NCBI RefSeq assembly: GCF_016918565.1
Contig: NZ_JAFFQD010000029.1
Location: 1-64,000 of the forward strand
Direction of reading: 5' to 3'
Origin: Desulfogranum marinum
GTDB lineage: Bacteria; Desulfobacterota; Desulfobulbia; Desulfobulbales; Desulfobulbaceae
Length of the DNA: 64,000 nucleotides
In this document: positions 25,556 to 33,534 of the stretch, piece by piece
Numbering within the stretch: position 1 is the first letter of the stretch
Layout: each line of letters begins with the position of its first letter
Translations under genes and position numbers: made by a program
Notes under the pieces: generated by a model
Databases searched by the model: none
The model's input: only the letters and a program-made list of their open reading frames with translations
What the model was told of the DNA's origin: nothing

Positions 25556-26636
25556 GATGTACAACTCCATTTTCCGAGGTAACCAGGTAGATGGAAACCG
25601 GTAGCTCCGACCACTCTTCAGCCTGTTGCTGCGCTTTTTTGCAGACCGCGTCTACCATGTCTTTACGCCCGGCTGCCATGAGTCGGTCGTAAATTTCCCG
25701 GGCGGTATTGGCGTTGGCCATGGCCTGCGCCTTTTCATTTTCCAGACCTAATTTTTCCAGTAGCTCTGCAGCCTGGACAGGTTCCAAGGCACCATTGCGC
25801 ACATGGGTATGGGGGACCGCTAGCGCTGCTTTGAGTAGCTTGGCCCACATGGTTGACAATATAATAGCTGAAAACCCTTGGCGCTTCGCTGCTTCCAGCG
25901 CATACAGCAGGTAGTCGCCCATCATTACCTGCGATTCTTCCGGAAGATGCAGCAATTGCTGTACAGCTTTTTCCGAAGTGCGGCCGGTGGAGAGTATGAC
26001 CGTCTCCAGGCCCGCTGCTCTTCCGACACTCATTGATGCCTCAATGGTATCGGTCCATGCTTTTGCTGAAATAGGACGTACAATGCCGGTTGTCCCTAAA
26101 ATGGAGAGACCTCCGACGACCCCTAGTCGATGGTTCAGCGTCTTTTTAGCAAGCTCCTCTCCGTCACGGATAAAGATGGAGACTGTGAGTCGCTGCTCTT
26201 GATGTCCTGTTTCTGCAAGAGATTCGGCCACTGCTGTGTGTATCATCTCTCGTGGAACAGGATTAATGGCGGGTTCGCCGACCGAAACCGCTAAACCAGG
26301 TTTGGTTACGACGCCGACACCTTCACCGTTTATCAGGTGGATTTGTTCCTTGTGCGGGCTGTCTTTCCCGGTAAACGCAACTTCTGCCCCTATTTCCGCA
26401 CCATTGGTCACGTCCGGGTCATCGCCGGCATCCTTAACCACTGAGGCCAAAACCCCTTTGCCTGTAGCCAGGCATCGGCATAAAGAAAAGCGATGTCTTG
26501 ATTTATCGGGAAAGGGAATCTCAACTTCTTCCGGCGCACTGCCGGTTATAAGCTTGAGCACAGCTGCCTTGGCCGCGGCTGCTGCGCAGGCACCGGTGGT
26601 GTATCCCGAACGTAATTTTCTATTTTTTTTGTTCAC
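25542..26636 (-). CDS. cbiD: Cobalt-precorrin-5B C1-methyltransferase
   Basis: A 364-residue enzyme that adds the C1 methyl group after lactone opening. It begins LRSGYTTGACAAAAAKAAVL, the family signature, with VVKDAGDDPDVTNGAEIGAE and GTTGIVRPISAKAWTDTIEA further on. CbiD is specific to the anaerobic pathway, so with cbiG and cbiK it fixes the route. It overlaps cbiET and follows cbiC by five bases. Confidence 0.96.
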   Translation of the reverse strand: MNKKNRKLRSGYTTGACAAAAAKAAVLKLITGSAPEEVEIPFPDKSRHRFSLCRCLATGKGVLASVVKDAGDDPDVTNGAEIGAEVAFTGKDSPHKEQIHLINGEGVGVVTKPGLAVSVGEPAINPVPREMIHTAVAESLAETGHQEQRLTVSIFIRDGEELAKKTLNHRLGVVGGLSILGTTGIVRPISAKAWTDTIEASMSVGRAAGLETVILSTGRTSEKAVQQLLHLPEESQVMMGDYLLYALEAAKRQGFSAIILSTMWAKLLKAALAVPHTHVRNGALEPVQAAELLEKLGLENEKAQAMANANTAREIYDRLMAAGRKDMVDAVCKKAQQQAEEWSELPVSIYLVTSENGVVHHVPH

Positions 26637-26641
26637 AGCTC

Positions 26642-27271
26642 TTAGGAGGCTTTGGCAAGGCGAATAAGGGCATTGACCGAAGCTACCGCCACCGGCGTAC
26701 CACCCTTCCTGCCCAGGGCAACAATATGGGCATATGGCTTTTGCGCCAACAGCTCCTTGGACTCGGCAGCATTCACGAATCCAACCGGTGCACCAATGAT
26801 CAAGTCTGGAGTAAAGGTTCCTGCCTCGACGAGCTCCATTGCTTTGAGCAACGCAGTGGGTGCATTGCCTACGGCAACAATACCTATATTTTCTTCTACT
26901 GCTCTGACAATGGCTGCATCTGATCTGGTGGTCCCGTTTTCTGCTGCCATCGCTGCTGTTTCGGGTTCATTAATGTGGCAGATAACCTTGCCACCGAAGT
27001 GTGCCAGCATTGCTTTGGACACGCCACTTGCAGCCATATTCACATCCACCAGGATATTTTTCCCGGAACGAATGGCCGTAAGCCCTGCTTCAATGGCATT
27101 ATTATGGAAACGCAGATTGTCGGCAAAACTGAAATCACCGGTTGCGTGGATGGTACGTTGCACAACGGCAAACTCTTCCGCTGTAAACGATGTTGGGCCG
27201 AGTTCGCTGCTGATAATGCGAAAGCTTTCGGCTTCAATATCCTGAGGGGCGATCTGAAGAATTTCTACCAT
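26642..27271 (-). CDS. cbiC: Cobalt-precorrin-8 methylmutase
   Basis: A 209-residue enzyme that moves the methyl group from C11 to C12 to give cobyrinate. Recognisable blocks are VVQRTIHATGDFSFADNLRF (with the catalytic His), ILVDVNMAASGVSK, VGNAPTALLKAMEL and IIGAPVGFVNAAESKELL. Length is typical. It overlaps the end of cbiA by seven bases. Confidence 0.96.
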   Translation of the reverse strand: MVEILQIAPQDIEAESFRIISSELGPTSFTAEEFAVVQRTIHATGDFSFADNLRFHNNAIEAGLTAIRSGKNILVDVNMAASGVSKAMLAHFGGKVICHINEPETAAMAAENGTTRSDAAIVRAVEENIGIVAVGNAPTALLKAMELVEAGTFTPDLIIGAPVGFVNAAESKELLAQKPYAHIVALGRKGGTPVAVASVNALIRLAKAS

Positions 27272-28635
27272 GATGTATGTGTGGTCAATAGGTTCCGGCA
27301 GGTTTGTACAAAGTGCTCTGCCACTTGAGGGGTTCGCCCCCAGTGCAGATGAACGTAGCCTGCCAAGGTATTTTTATAGGTGTAACCTTCCGCTCTGCCA
27401 TCATCAAGGATGTAGGCGCCGGCGGTAGTGGTATTGTTGGTGATTGCTGAATAATGAAATTCATGTCCATGAAGAACCGTATCTTGAAGGGCAAGGATAG
27501 AGTCCTTCACCAGTCGGGGCTGCCTGTAACCCAAGCGTCTCAATCTTGGTTGCATGATTGTGTCAAACTCAAAAACACCGGCCATTGGAAGAGTGATGCC
27601 TTCCTTATCGGTTATGGAGCGGGTCAGATACATAAAACCACCGCACTCAGCATAGACCGGGTAACCACGCGAACAAAATGCTTTCACGGCTGCTCGCATG
27701 GTGTGATTGTTGCTCAACTGCTCTGCATAGAGTTCAGGATACCCGCCGCCCAGGTAGAGGCCCTGGAGATTTTCCGGCAAGGTGTTGTCTGTAAGAGGGC
27801 TGAACTCGACCAGTTCCGCGCCGGCCTCGGCGAGCATGTCGAGATTGTCTTCATAATAAAAACAAAAGGCGCTGTCACGCGCTATTCCAATTCGGACAGG
27901 GGCGGTGGGATTCTGCGGCTTGAAGAGAGCCTGATTTTTGCCAGTTGGCGTTGAATCCTCCTGCTTGGCCAACATGAGGAGGTGATCCAGATCAATATGG
28001 GTTTCAATAAGTTCAATCAGCTGCTCCATACCTCCCTGCTGCAGCGGGTTCTCTTCCCCCATGTGCAGTCCGAGATGGCGTGAAGGAATCGATATTTCCT
28101 CATTGCGGGGAAGAAAGCCGATAATCGGTACCTGGCAGTATTGCTCTACGGCGTCGCTGATCATTTGGCGGTGTTTATCTGAGCCGACCCGGTTGCAGAT
28201 AACCCCTGCCAATCGGACATTTTCATCCAGGGTGGCAAACCCTTTGATGATGGCAGCGACCGATTCCGCAGCAGATCGAACATCAACCACCAGGATAACC
28301 GGCAAGTTGAGCAGGGTAGCCAGCGCAGCAGCAGAACCATCGCCGCCGTCAAAGAGTCCCATGACACCTTCAACAACCGAGCAGTCTCCGTCAGCAGCGT
28401 GGCGGCGGTAGGTGGCTTGGGTAAACTCAGGACCGCACATGCGGGCATCAAGGTTCCTGGAGATCCGCCCTGTGACCATTTGGTGCAGGGTGGGGTCGAT
28501 AAAGTCAGGTCCGCATTTAAATGGCTGAACCTGCATGCCCCGTTTTCGAAGGGCAGCCATAACCCCTAAGGTGACAGTGGTCTTGCCGCAACCGGAATGC
28601 GTCCCGGCAATCAGTACGGCTGGGTGGTCTTTCAT
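27265..28635 (-). CDS. cbiA: Cobyrinate a,c-diamide synthase
   Basis: A 456-residue ATP- and glutamine-dependent amidotransferase. The N-terminal dethiobiotin-synthetase-like domain has the P-loop GTHSGCGKTTVTLGVMAAL. The C-terminal glutaminase domain has the nucleophile Cys in PVYAECGGFMYLT and the His in YVHLHWG. It amidates the a and c side chains. It overlaps btuF by four bases and cbiC by seven, within the continuous operon. Confidence 0.96.
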   Translation of the reverse strand: MKDHPAVLIAGTHSGCGKTTVTLGVMAALRKRGMQVQPFKCGPDFIDPTLHQMVTGRISRNLDARMCGPEFTQATYRRHAADGDCSVVEGVMGLFDGGDGSAAALATLLNLPVILVVDVRSAAESVAAIIKGFATLDENVRLAGVICNRVGSDKHRQMISDAVEQYCQVPIIGFLPRNEEISIPSRHLGLHMGEENPLQQGGMEQLIELIETHIDLDHLLMLAKQEDSTPTGKNQALFKPQNPTAPVRIGIARDSAFCFYYEDNLDMLAEAGAELVEFSPLTDNTLPENLQGLYLGGGYPELYAEQLSNNHTMRAAVKAFCSRGYPVYAECGGFMYLTRSITDKEGITLPMAGVFEFDTIMQPRLRRLGYRQPRLVKDSILALQDTVLHGHEFHYSAITNNTTTAGAYILDDGRAEGYTYKNTLAGYVHLHWGRTPQVAEHFVQTCRNLLTTHTSW

Positions 28636-29573
28636 GTCGATGCTCCTCGGTCGGTAGCCTCTGGATACAGTATTTCCATTATTATGGCGGCAGCATCCAA
28701 CAGGCTCATGGTTGGCCGAGAAACCAATTTTTCGTCGATGAGAAAAATTTGGTTTTCGCGAACTGCTTTGATCATGGCAAACCCGGCTTCATTACGAATC
28801 TCTTCAATGGTCACTGGATTCATGCGTCCTTGCTGGGCAAGAAAGACATCGATCTGGTCTGCCTTGGCCAAAATTCGTTCTTTGCTGTATGCCGCAATAT
28901 TGGTGGAGCGGACCTGTGGTGCGTCTGCTGCCATATTGATGCCTCCGGCCGTCTCCAGAACAAACATGGCCATGGATTGGGGGGCAAAGGTTTTCATGCG
29001 TTTATGAATGGCTTCGAAATAGACTCGCTTGCGCTGAGTCTCAGGAACCGCTGCAAGCTGCTGCTGAAGATCGTGTCGTCGCTGACTGAACAGGCTGATC
29101 AGTCCCATGCTTTCCTGCTCTTTGCCGGTCAGCTTGCCCAGGGTCGTCCAGTAGCTCAATAATTCATCAATCCCGGAAGGCTGCAGGGAAGCTACCTGGA
29201 TGTTGACCTGTTGAAGCCGTTTTATCAACTGCGGATAGCTCCTGCTGATCATTGGGCGGATAAGTACCAGGTCAGGTCGGAGGGCGATAAGACGTTCCGG
29301 GTCATCACGGAAATGTACTTTTGCCAGATTCGGCAGCTGATCGTCGCTTCTGCCGGTGGCAATAATAGCGTCTGTTGCTCCCAGGTCCATCAGGTTTCTG
29401 GTATGGGCAGGGTAGAGCGATATGATGCGTGTAAATGGTTTTTTAAAGACCAGGGTACGTTTATCGCTGTCTGTGATAACTGTAACTTCGGCCATGGAAG
29501 GAGACGTAAAGCTCGAAATGAAAACAAGGGACCAGGCGATTAAAAGAAGAGAAAGACGTTGTCCGGCTAGCAT
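28632..29573 (-). CDS. Periplasmic substrate-binding protein, BtuF-like
   Basis: A 313-residue TroA/BtuF-type binding protein with an N-terminal signal peptide (about 1-28, ending SPSMA). The family pattern is ITRIISLYPAHTRNLMDLGA, LIALRPDLVLIRP and a long linking helix. It would deliver a ligand to the BtuCD-like pair encoded next. Siderophores and haem use the same fold, but placement inside the corrinoid operon argues for cobalamin, cobinamide or another corrinoid. It overlaps the neighbouring genes at both ends. Confidence 0.85.
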   Translation of the reverse strand: MLAGQRLSLLLIAWSLVFISSFTSPSMAEVTVITDSDKRTLVFKKPFTRIISLYPAHTRNLMDLGATDAIIATGRSDDQLPNLAKVHFRDDPERLIALRPDLVLIRPMISRSYPQLIKRLQQVNIQVASLQPSGIDELLSYWTTLGKLTGKEQESMGLISLFSQRRHDLQQQLAAVPETQRKRVYFEAIHKRMKTFAPQSMAMFVLETAGGINMAADAPQVRSTNIAAYSKERILAKADQIDVFLAQQGRMNPVTIEEIRNEAGFAMIKAVRENQIFLIDEKLVSRPTMSLLDAAAIIMEILYPEATDRGAST

Positions 29574-30397
29574 TTTTTTTCCTCCAACGGCAGGCGGAAG
29601 CTCACTTGGCGACAGCTGGTGAACTGGTTGTACACAACCTCGGATTCTACTTCGTACACATCGGCAATCACATCGGGTGTCAGAATACTGTCGGTCGTTC
29701 CCTGGTATACGATCTTGCCATGTTTAATGAAAATAAGTTCGTCGCAGAAAAAACTGGCCAGGTTGAGATCATGCATAACCGCCACCACATGGATGTCATT
29801 ATTTTCATAGCGCTGCCTGATGAGGCGGAGAATTTCCAGGCTGTGGTGAATGTCGAGATTGGATGTGGCCTCGTCAAGGAGGAGCACATCCGGATTTTGC
29901 GCTAAAGTTCTGGCAAGGGCCACCCGTTGTTTTTCACCGCCTGATAATTGCGTGATTGGACGATCAGCCATTGCACTGATGCCGGTCTCTTGCAGGGCTT
30001 TGTCAATTAAGGCAAGGTCCAGCTCGCTGGGCGTTGCAAAACGGTGCATGTGGGGGTGGAGTCCCATTTCCACCGCTTCACGGACGGTAAAACCAAAACG
30101 AACCATAAAATCCTGGGGCACGAGGCCAAGCACTCTTGCCAACTGTTTTTTGGGCCACTGGTTGAGTGGTTTTCCCTGGAAAGTTGCCGTGCCGGCGATG
30201 GGCTTTAATACACCCGCCAGGATATCAAGCAAGGTGGTCTTGCCGCTGCCGTTGGGGCCGAGAATACCGTAGCAATGACCCGGGAAAAGTTTGAGGTTGA
30301 TATCTTGTAGTACTTCTGTCTTGCCGTAGCTGAACCGGATACCGGAAAGTGACCACAGGGGAGATGATGTGTCTGTTTTAAAATCCCGCGTTACCAT
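29567..30397 (-). CDS. Corrinoid-type ABC importer ATPase (BtuD/FecE-like)
   Basis: A 276-residue cytoplasmic ATPase with Walker A GPNGSGKTTLLDILAGV, the Q-loop in GLVPQDFMVRFGFTVREAVE, signature LSGGEKQRVALARTLAQNP, Walker B LLLDEATSNLD and the switch His in AVMHDLNLA. The start at 30397 follows AGAAGAGG. A longer in-frame ORF reaches back into btuC and is not used. It pairs with the permease immediately upstream. Confidence 0.92.
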   Translation of the reverse strand: MVTRDFKTDTSSPLWSLSGIRFSYGKTEVLQDINLKLFPGHCYGILGPNGSGKTTLLDILAGVLKPIAGTATFQGKPLNQWPKKQLARVLGLVPQDFMVRFGFTVREAVEMGLHPHMHRFATPSELDLALIDKALQETGISAMADRPITQLSGGEKQRVALARTLAQNPDVLLLDEATSNLDIHHSLEILRLIRQRYENNDIHVVAVMHDLNLASFFCDELIFIKHGKIVYQGTTDSILTPDVIADVYEVESEVVYNQFTSCRQVSFRLPLEEKKC

Positions 30398-31418
30398 CCT
30401 GTTGCCTCTTCTTGAAGATGATGCAGAAAAATGGCCCTCCGAGAAGAGCTGTGAGGACACCAATAGGAACCTCTGCCGGCAGCACTGCACGGGTAATGGT
30501 ATCAGCAACCAGCAGCAGCATTCCACCTGCAAAAAAGGAAAAAGGGATCAACCGTCGGTTATCGGGGCCTGTGAGGTGGCGCAGCAGGTGGGGAACTATA
30601 AGGCCTATAAAGCCAATGATGCCGGCAACCGCAACCGAAAGCGCCGTCATGAGCGTACAGCAGACTAAAAGGAAAATTCTGAGGCGGACAGTATTCACAC
30701 CCAACGAAACAGAGGTTCTGTCGCCGGTTGCCATGATATTAAGGTCTCTGCCGTAAAAAAAAGCCAGGCCTGTGCCGATCAAGGCAAAGGGGAGAAGGAG
30801 AAGAATGTTGTACCAGGATACACCGGAAAGGCTGCCCATGAGCCAGAAGATGATGATGCCCACCTGTTCATCAGCCAAAAATTTAAGAAAGCCGATGGCA
30901 GCAGAAAGTATAGCCGCGACTATAACTCCGGCGAGAATGAGATTGGTTGATGACAGGCGACGGTCTCCGGAGGCCAGAAAGAGAACCAACAGCAGGGTGC
31001 CAATGCCGCCGGCAAAGGCAAAAATAGGAACCGATACAGCGGGAGGCAGAGCTAGACCGAAAATTTGCAGCACGATGACTAGGGAGGCTCCGAAAGCAGC
31101 ACCTGTGGAGATGCCGAGGGTGTAGGAATCAGCCAGTGGGTTGAGAAGGATGGCTTGGAAAACCGTCCCGCTGACCCCCAGCATGCCGCCCACCAGCACT
31201 GCCGCAACAATGCGTGGCATCCGGACATCGGTAACCACCGTCACTGCCACCGGATCAATGTCCGGCAGCGGTTGCTGTAACAGTTTTGCACTTATGATTC
31301 GGACCACATCCATCACCGAAACCGATAAAAATCCCATGGTGGCGGAAACGGCAATTAAAAGAAAAAGTGCCGTGGTCAGAAAAAGAATGGGATATAATTC
31401 TTTGGTAACGATATTCAT
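30378..31418 (-). CDS. Corrinoid-type ABC importer permease (BtuC/FecCD family)
   Basis: A 346-residue inner-membrane permease of the FecCD/BtuC family with about ten helices. Family blocks include RMPRIVAAVLVGGMLGVSGT, NPLADSYTLGISTGAAFGAS, AGIIGFIGLIVPHLLRHLTG and the C-terminal GVLTALLGGPFFCIIF. The start at 31418 lies one base after the cbiK stop. Together with the BtuF-like and BtuD-like proteins it forms a full type II importer. Confidence 0.93.
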   Translation of the reverse strand: MNIVTKELYPILFLTTALFLLIAVSATMGFLSVSVMDVVRIISAKLLQQPLPDIDPVAVTVVTDVRMPRIVAAVLVGGMLGVSGTVFQAILLNPLADSYTLGISTGAAFGASLVIVLQIFGLALPPAVSVPIFAFAGGIGTLLLVLFLASGDRRLSSTNLILAGVIVAAILSAAIGFLKFLADEQVGIIIFWLMGSLSGVSWYNILLLLPFALIGTGLAFFYGRDLNIMATGDRTSVSLGVNTVRLRIFLLVCCTLMTALSVAVAGIIGFIGLIVPHLLRHLTGPDNRRLIPFSFFAGGMLLLVADTITRAVLPAEVPIGVLTALLGGPFFCIIFKKRQQDGNAGF

Positions 31419-31419
31419 T

Positions 31420-32322
31420 TTACTGCAACTCGATACCGGCATTTTCTGCTGCCTGGGCAGCGTGTTGAACAAATAATCGGGCGACCGGTGTTTGTTCTCC
31501 TAACCCTTTGATCATGGGGATAACCTGGTGTCCTGCTGTGGCCAGCCGTGATTGCCACGAAGCAGGTTGTTGGCTGACCATATCCTTAAGAGCATGGCTG
31601 CCTGCAACAATCAGCAGCGGCTTGAGCAATACCTTTTGTGCACCTTGTGTTGCAAGCCCGGCAAGGACCTCATCCAGAGACGGATACCCTTCGACGGTGC
31701 CTATATGTATTGGTATTTGCGGATACATGGTCCGCATTCTCGATTCGAGTTCAAGATAGAGACCGCCGGATGGAAAAAAAGGGTTGCCGTGTCCCATATA
31801 GACCAGAGCAGCGCCGTGTTTTGCTGCTTGTTTGACATCCTCTTCCAGGGCTTTGGCAAGCTCCAGAATATCATTGCCGTAGGGGTGCGTCGGGCTATAG
31901 GTGCCAAGAATCGGTCGCCCGATAACAAGTTTTTCAAACGGCTGCCATCGGGGTTTCATGGTCCGAATTCCTGCCAGTGACTTGACATAGCTCGCCAGGT
32001 CATGGAATTCCTCGGCAGGTGCCATTTGGATCGCCTGGACTACTATGGATCTGTATCCCTGATCCTGGAGATTGGCAATGGCAGCCAGCTGGCCCTGCAC
32101 GGTGAAAATTTCTTCGGGAATAAACGTATTTTTTAGTCTGTACTCGGTATCATGAGCACGTTTCCGCCAGACATTGCGAATGATGTTAGACGTAAAGGCC
32201 AGGCGAACCTGTGTGAGGGGGTAGGCTTGCCGGAAACATTCGTGAACTTTCAGCAGGCCGGGCAGGGCCGACTCCTCGGTTGTGCCGAACATGGCAAGTA
32301 CTATTGCATTTTTTGGGGCCAT
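31420..32322 (-). CDS. cbiK: Sirohydrochlorin cobaltochelatase
   Basis: A 300-residue class II chelatase that inserts Co2+ into sirohydrochlorin, the entry step of anaerobic cobalamin synthesis. It begins AIVLAMFGTTEESALPGLL. The metal-binding regions include LVYMGHGNPFFPSG and IVAGSHALKDMV. No signal peptide is visible, which points to the cytoplasmic rather than the periplasmic form known in some sulfate reducers. It is the first gene of the operon. Its leader holds a repeat element, a terminator and a cobalamin riboswitch. Confidence 0.94.
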   Translation of the reverse strand: MAPKNAIVLAMFGTTEESALPGLLKVHECFRQAYPLTQVRLAFTSNIIRNVWRKRAHDTEYRLKNTFIPEEIFTVQGQLAAIANLQDQGYRSIVVQAIQMAPAEEFHDLASYVKSLAGIRTMKPRWQPFEKLVIGRPILGTYSPTHPYGNDILELAKALEEDVKQAAKHGAALVYMGHGNPFFPSGGLYLELESRMRTMYPQIPIHIGTVEGYPSLDEVLAGLATQGAQKVLLKPLLIVAGSHALKDMVSQQPASWQSRLATAGHQVIPMIKGLGEQTPVARLFVQHAAQAAENAGIELQ

Positions 32323-32390
32323 ACTATTTTGCCTTTGTAACCTCTGCGCTTATGGGAAAAGGTATAGGGAGTCAGACGAGCACAAGGTCC

Positions 32391-32712
32391 TAGCCCGAAT
32401 TTCTCATGACCTTTTTGATTTCAAACTCAATTAATTGATATTATTGCTTAAAGGCTAATTGTACAATTAACAGTCTGTTTTTCGTTTTAAATCAAAAAGT
32501 TCTCCCTTCGGGTCAATAGATTTTTCCGCAGGATCTACGTTACAAACCACTTGCGGTAGTTTACTATCGGAGTCTACGCTTACCCGGAGTCTTCGCTTAC
32601 CCGGAGTCTTCGCTTACCCGGAGTCTTCGCTTACCCGGAGTCTTCGCTTACCTACTGCGTGGTTTGTGCCTTGCCCTGCGAAAAACTTTATTGATGAGAA
32701 ATCCGGGCTGGT
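32391..32712. repeat. Dispersed repeat family A, copy 2 (terminal-inverted-repeat element)
   Basis: A non-coding element of about 320 bp with inverted ends AGCCCGAATTTCTCAT and ATGAGAAATCCGGGCT. The right two-thirds form a long imperfect palindrome: TTTTTCCGCAGG (32521) pairs with CCTGCGAAAAA (near 32679), and ACAAACCACTTGCGGTAG (32542) pairs with CTACTGCGTGGTTTGT (32652). A 17-bp tandem array forms the tip. It shares module order with the copy at 2643-2862 and lies between the riboswitch terminator and cbiK. Confidence 0.85.
32569..32652. repeat. Tandem array of a 17-bp unit
   Basis: Almost five head-to-tail copies of GGAGTCTTCGCTTACCC. The first copy differs by one base (CTACG for CTTCG) and the last is cut short. 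It lies at the tip of the palindrome in the surrounding family A element. The near-identity suggests recent expansion by slippage. Confidence 0.95.
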
Positions 32713-32730
32713 CTTCACTGTCAATTTGTC

Positions 32731-32770
32731 AAAAAAAAAACCTGAATCAACTAGAGTGTTGATTCAGGTT
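32731..32770 (-). terminator. Intrinsic terminator in the corrinoid operon leader
   Basis: The arms AACCTGAATCAAC (32739-32751) and GTTGATTCAGGTT (32758-32770) are perfectly complementary, with a six-base loop. On the minus strand a run of ten T follows. It is placed after the cobalamin aptamer and before cbiK, so it is the likely off switch when cobalamin is bound. Confidence 0.93.
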
Positions 32771-32825
32771 ATCCCTTTAATCCCTGAGTCGGAGGACCAA
32801 CTTTTTGCCGGAAGTATGGTCATTT

Positions 32826-32983
32826 TTTGCAGGCAGGTTTTCTGACTCCCGGATCATTCTCCTCTCACACCTTCCCATTTGCTAAACAAACAGTGGTTTT
32901 TTGTGAGATTTGTTCCCGGTTACAGCGGCGGGCCCGTTCCGGATTGTAACCGGATTCCCTTTTTCTATTTCAGTAGAAACCTA
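32826..32983 (-). promoter_or_regulatory. Cobalamin riboswitch
   Basis: Read on the minus strand: AGGTTTCTACTG (5' closing strand), GGGAATCCGGTTACAATCC, CGGGCCCGCCGCTGTAAC (the B12-box core), a variable stem with CCACTG, then GGGAAGG and GGGAGTCAGAAAACCTGCCT (3' closing strand). This is the standard cobalamin aptamer. The terminator at 32731-32770 follows. It should repress the biosynthesis and import operon starting at cbiK when adenosylcobalamin is plentiful. Confidence 0.93.
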
Positions 32984-32991
32984 CAAAATTT

Positions 32992-33042
32992 GTAACTATT
33001 CAGCGAAGATCTAAAAACTGACAATCTACCCCGAACTGTAAC
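32992..33042 (+). repeat. Dispersed repeat family B, copy 2
   Basis: A 51-bp segment matching the reverse complement of 6200-6250 at 48 of 51 positions. It begins GTAACTATTCAGCGAAGATC and ends CCCCGAACTGTAAC. It abuts the 5' edge of the cobalamin riboswitch, in the region where the operon promoter should lie, and its end overlaps the next inverted-repeat element. Confidence 0.85.
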
Positions 33043-33161
33043 TGTTCAGCAGTGCTCCAAATATTCACAAGCTGACCGATTAGCAGATAAGCCCCGACTT
33101 CGGTACATCGGTATGCTGGGCGGGCAGATCGTGGAGAGTTGGAGTGCTGCTGAACAGTTAC
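33038..33161. repeat. Short terminal-inverted-repeat element
   Basis: A 124-bp element with 23-bp inverted ends matching at 21 positions: GTAACTGTTCAGCAGTGCTC on the left and GAGTGCTGCTGAACAGTTAC on the right. The core is non-coding. The end motif GTAACTGTTCAGCAG recurs at 61012. It lies in the divergent region between the two cobalamin operons. Confidence 0.85.
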
Positions 33162-33534
33162 CAAAATTTTCGAGCTAACTTACCTGCAGGTCTCTGGATA
33201 GTCAAGCAGGTAATACCCGCTAGTCTAGTGAAATCCCTCTTTCGAGTGAGTCTATGGTTCCTCTCTTGAACGTGTTTTTTCAAAAAGATATAGAGAGCTG
33301 ATCAATGGGCTCCTGTCCCAGGCTACCCTGCAGAATTGTTTTTTTTCGCATGTCTCACGCTTGAAAGAAAAAACTCATTTTTCAGGCTGACCTGCAGAGT
33401 TGAATGGAAAGGGGTGGCTCATGTGGTTGATTCGTATTATGTTGTCAGCTTTGTGTCCACTCTGCCGGCGAGTGGAGTTGTGCTGCATATACATTGTTCT
33501 GGATAAACAATTACATGAAATATAGTGGGGAAAC
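33162..33534. other. Leader region of the cbiP operon
   Basis: About 370 bases upstream of cbiP. No second cobalamin aptamer was found. A small hairpin (CCACTCTGCCGGCGAGTGG, near 33457) is visible. ATG-proximal sequence GTGGGGAAAC supplies the ribosome site. The promoter was not identified. Confidence 0.4.

Noticed and set aside
32569-32652. Direct repeats that might suggest a CRISPR array
   Set aside because: The 17-bp units are contiguous with no spacers between them, and no cas genes are present. It is a simple tandem repeat within a larger palindromic element.
33162-33534. A second cobalamin riboswitch before cbiP
   Set aside because: The region was read on both strands for the CGGGCCCGCC-CTGT core and the closing stem. 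Neither is present.
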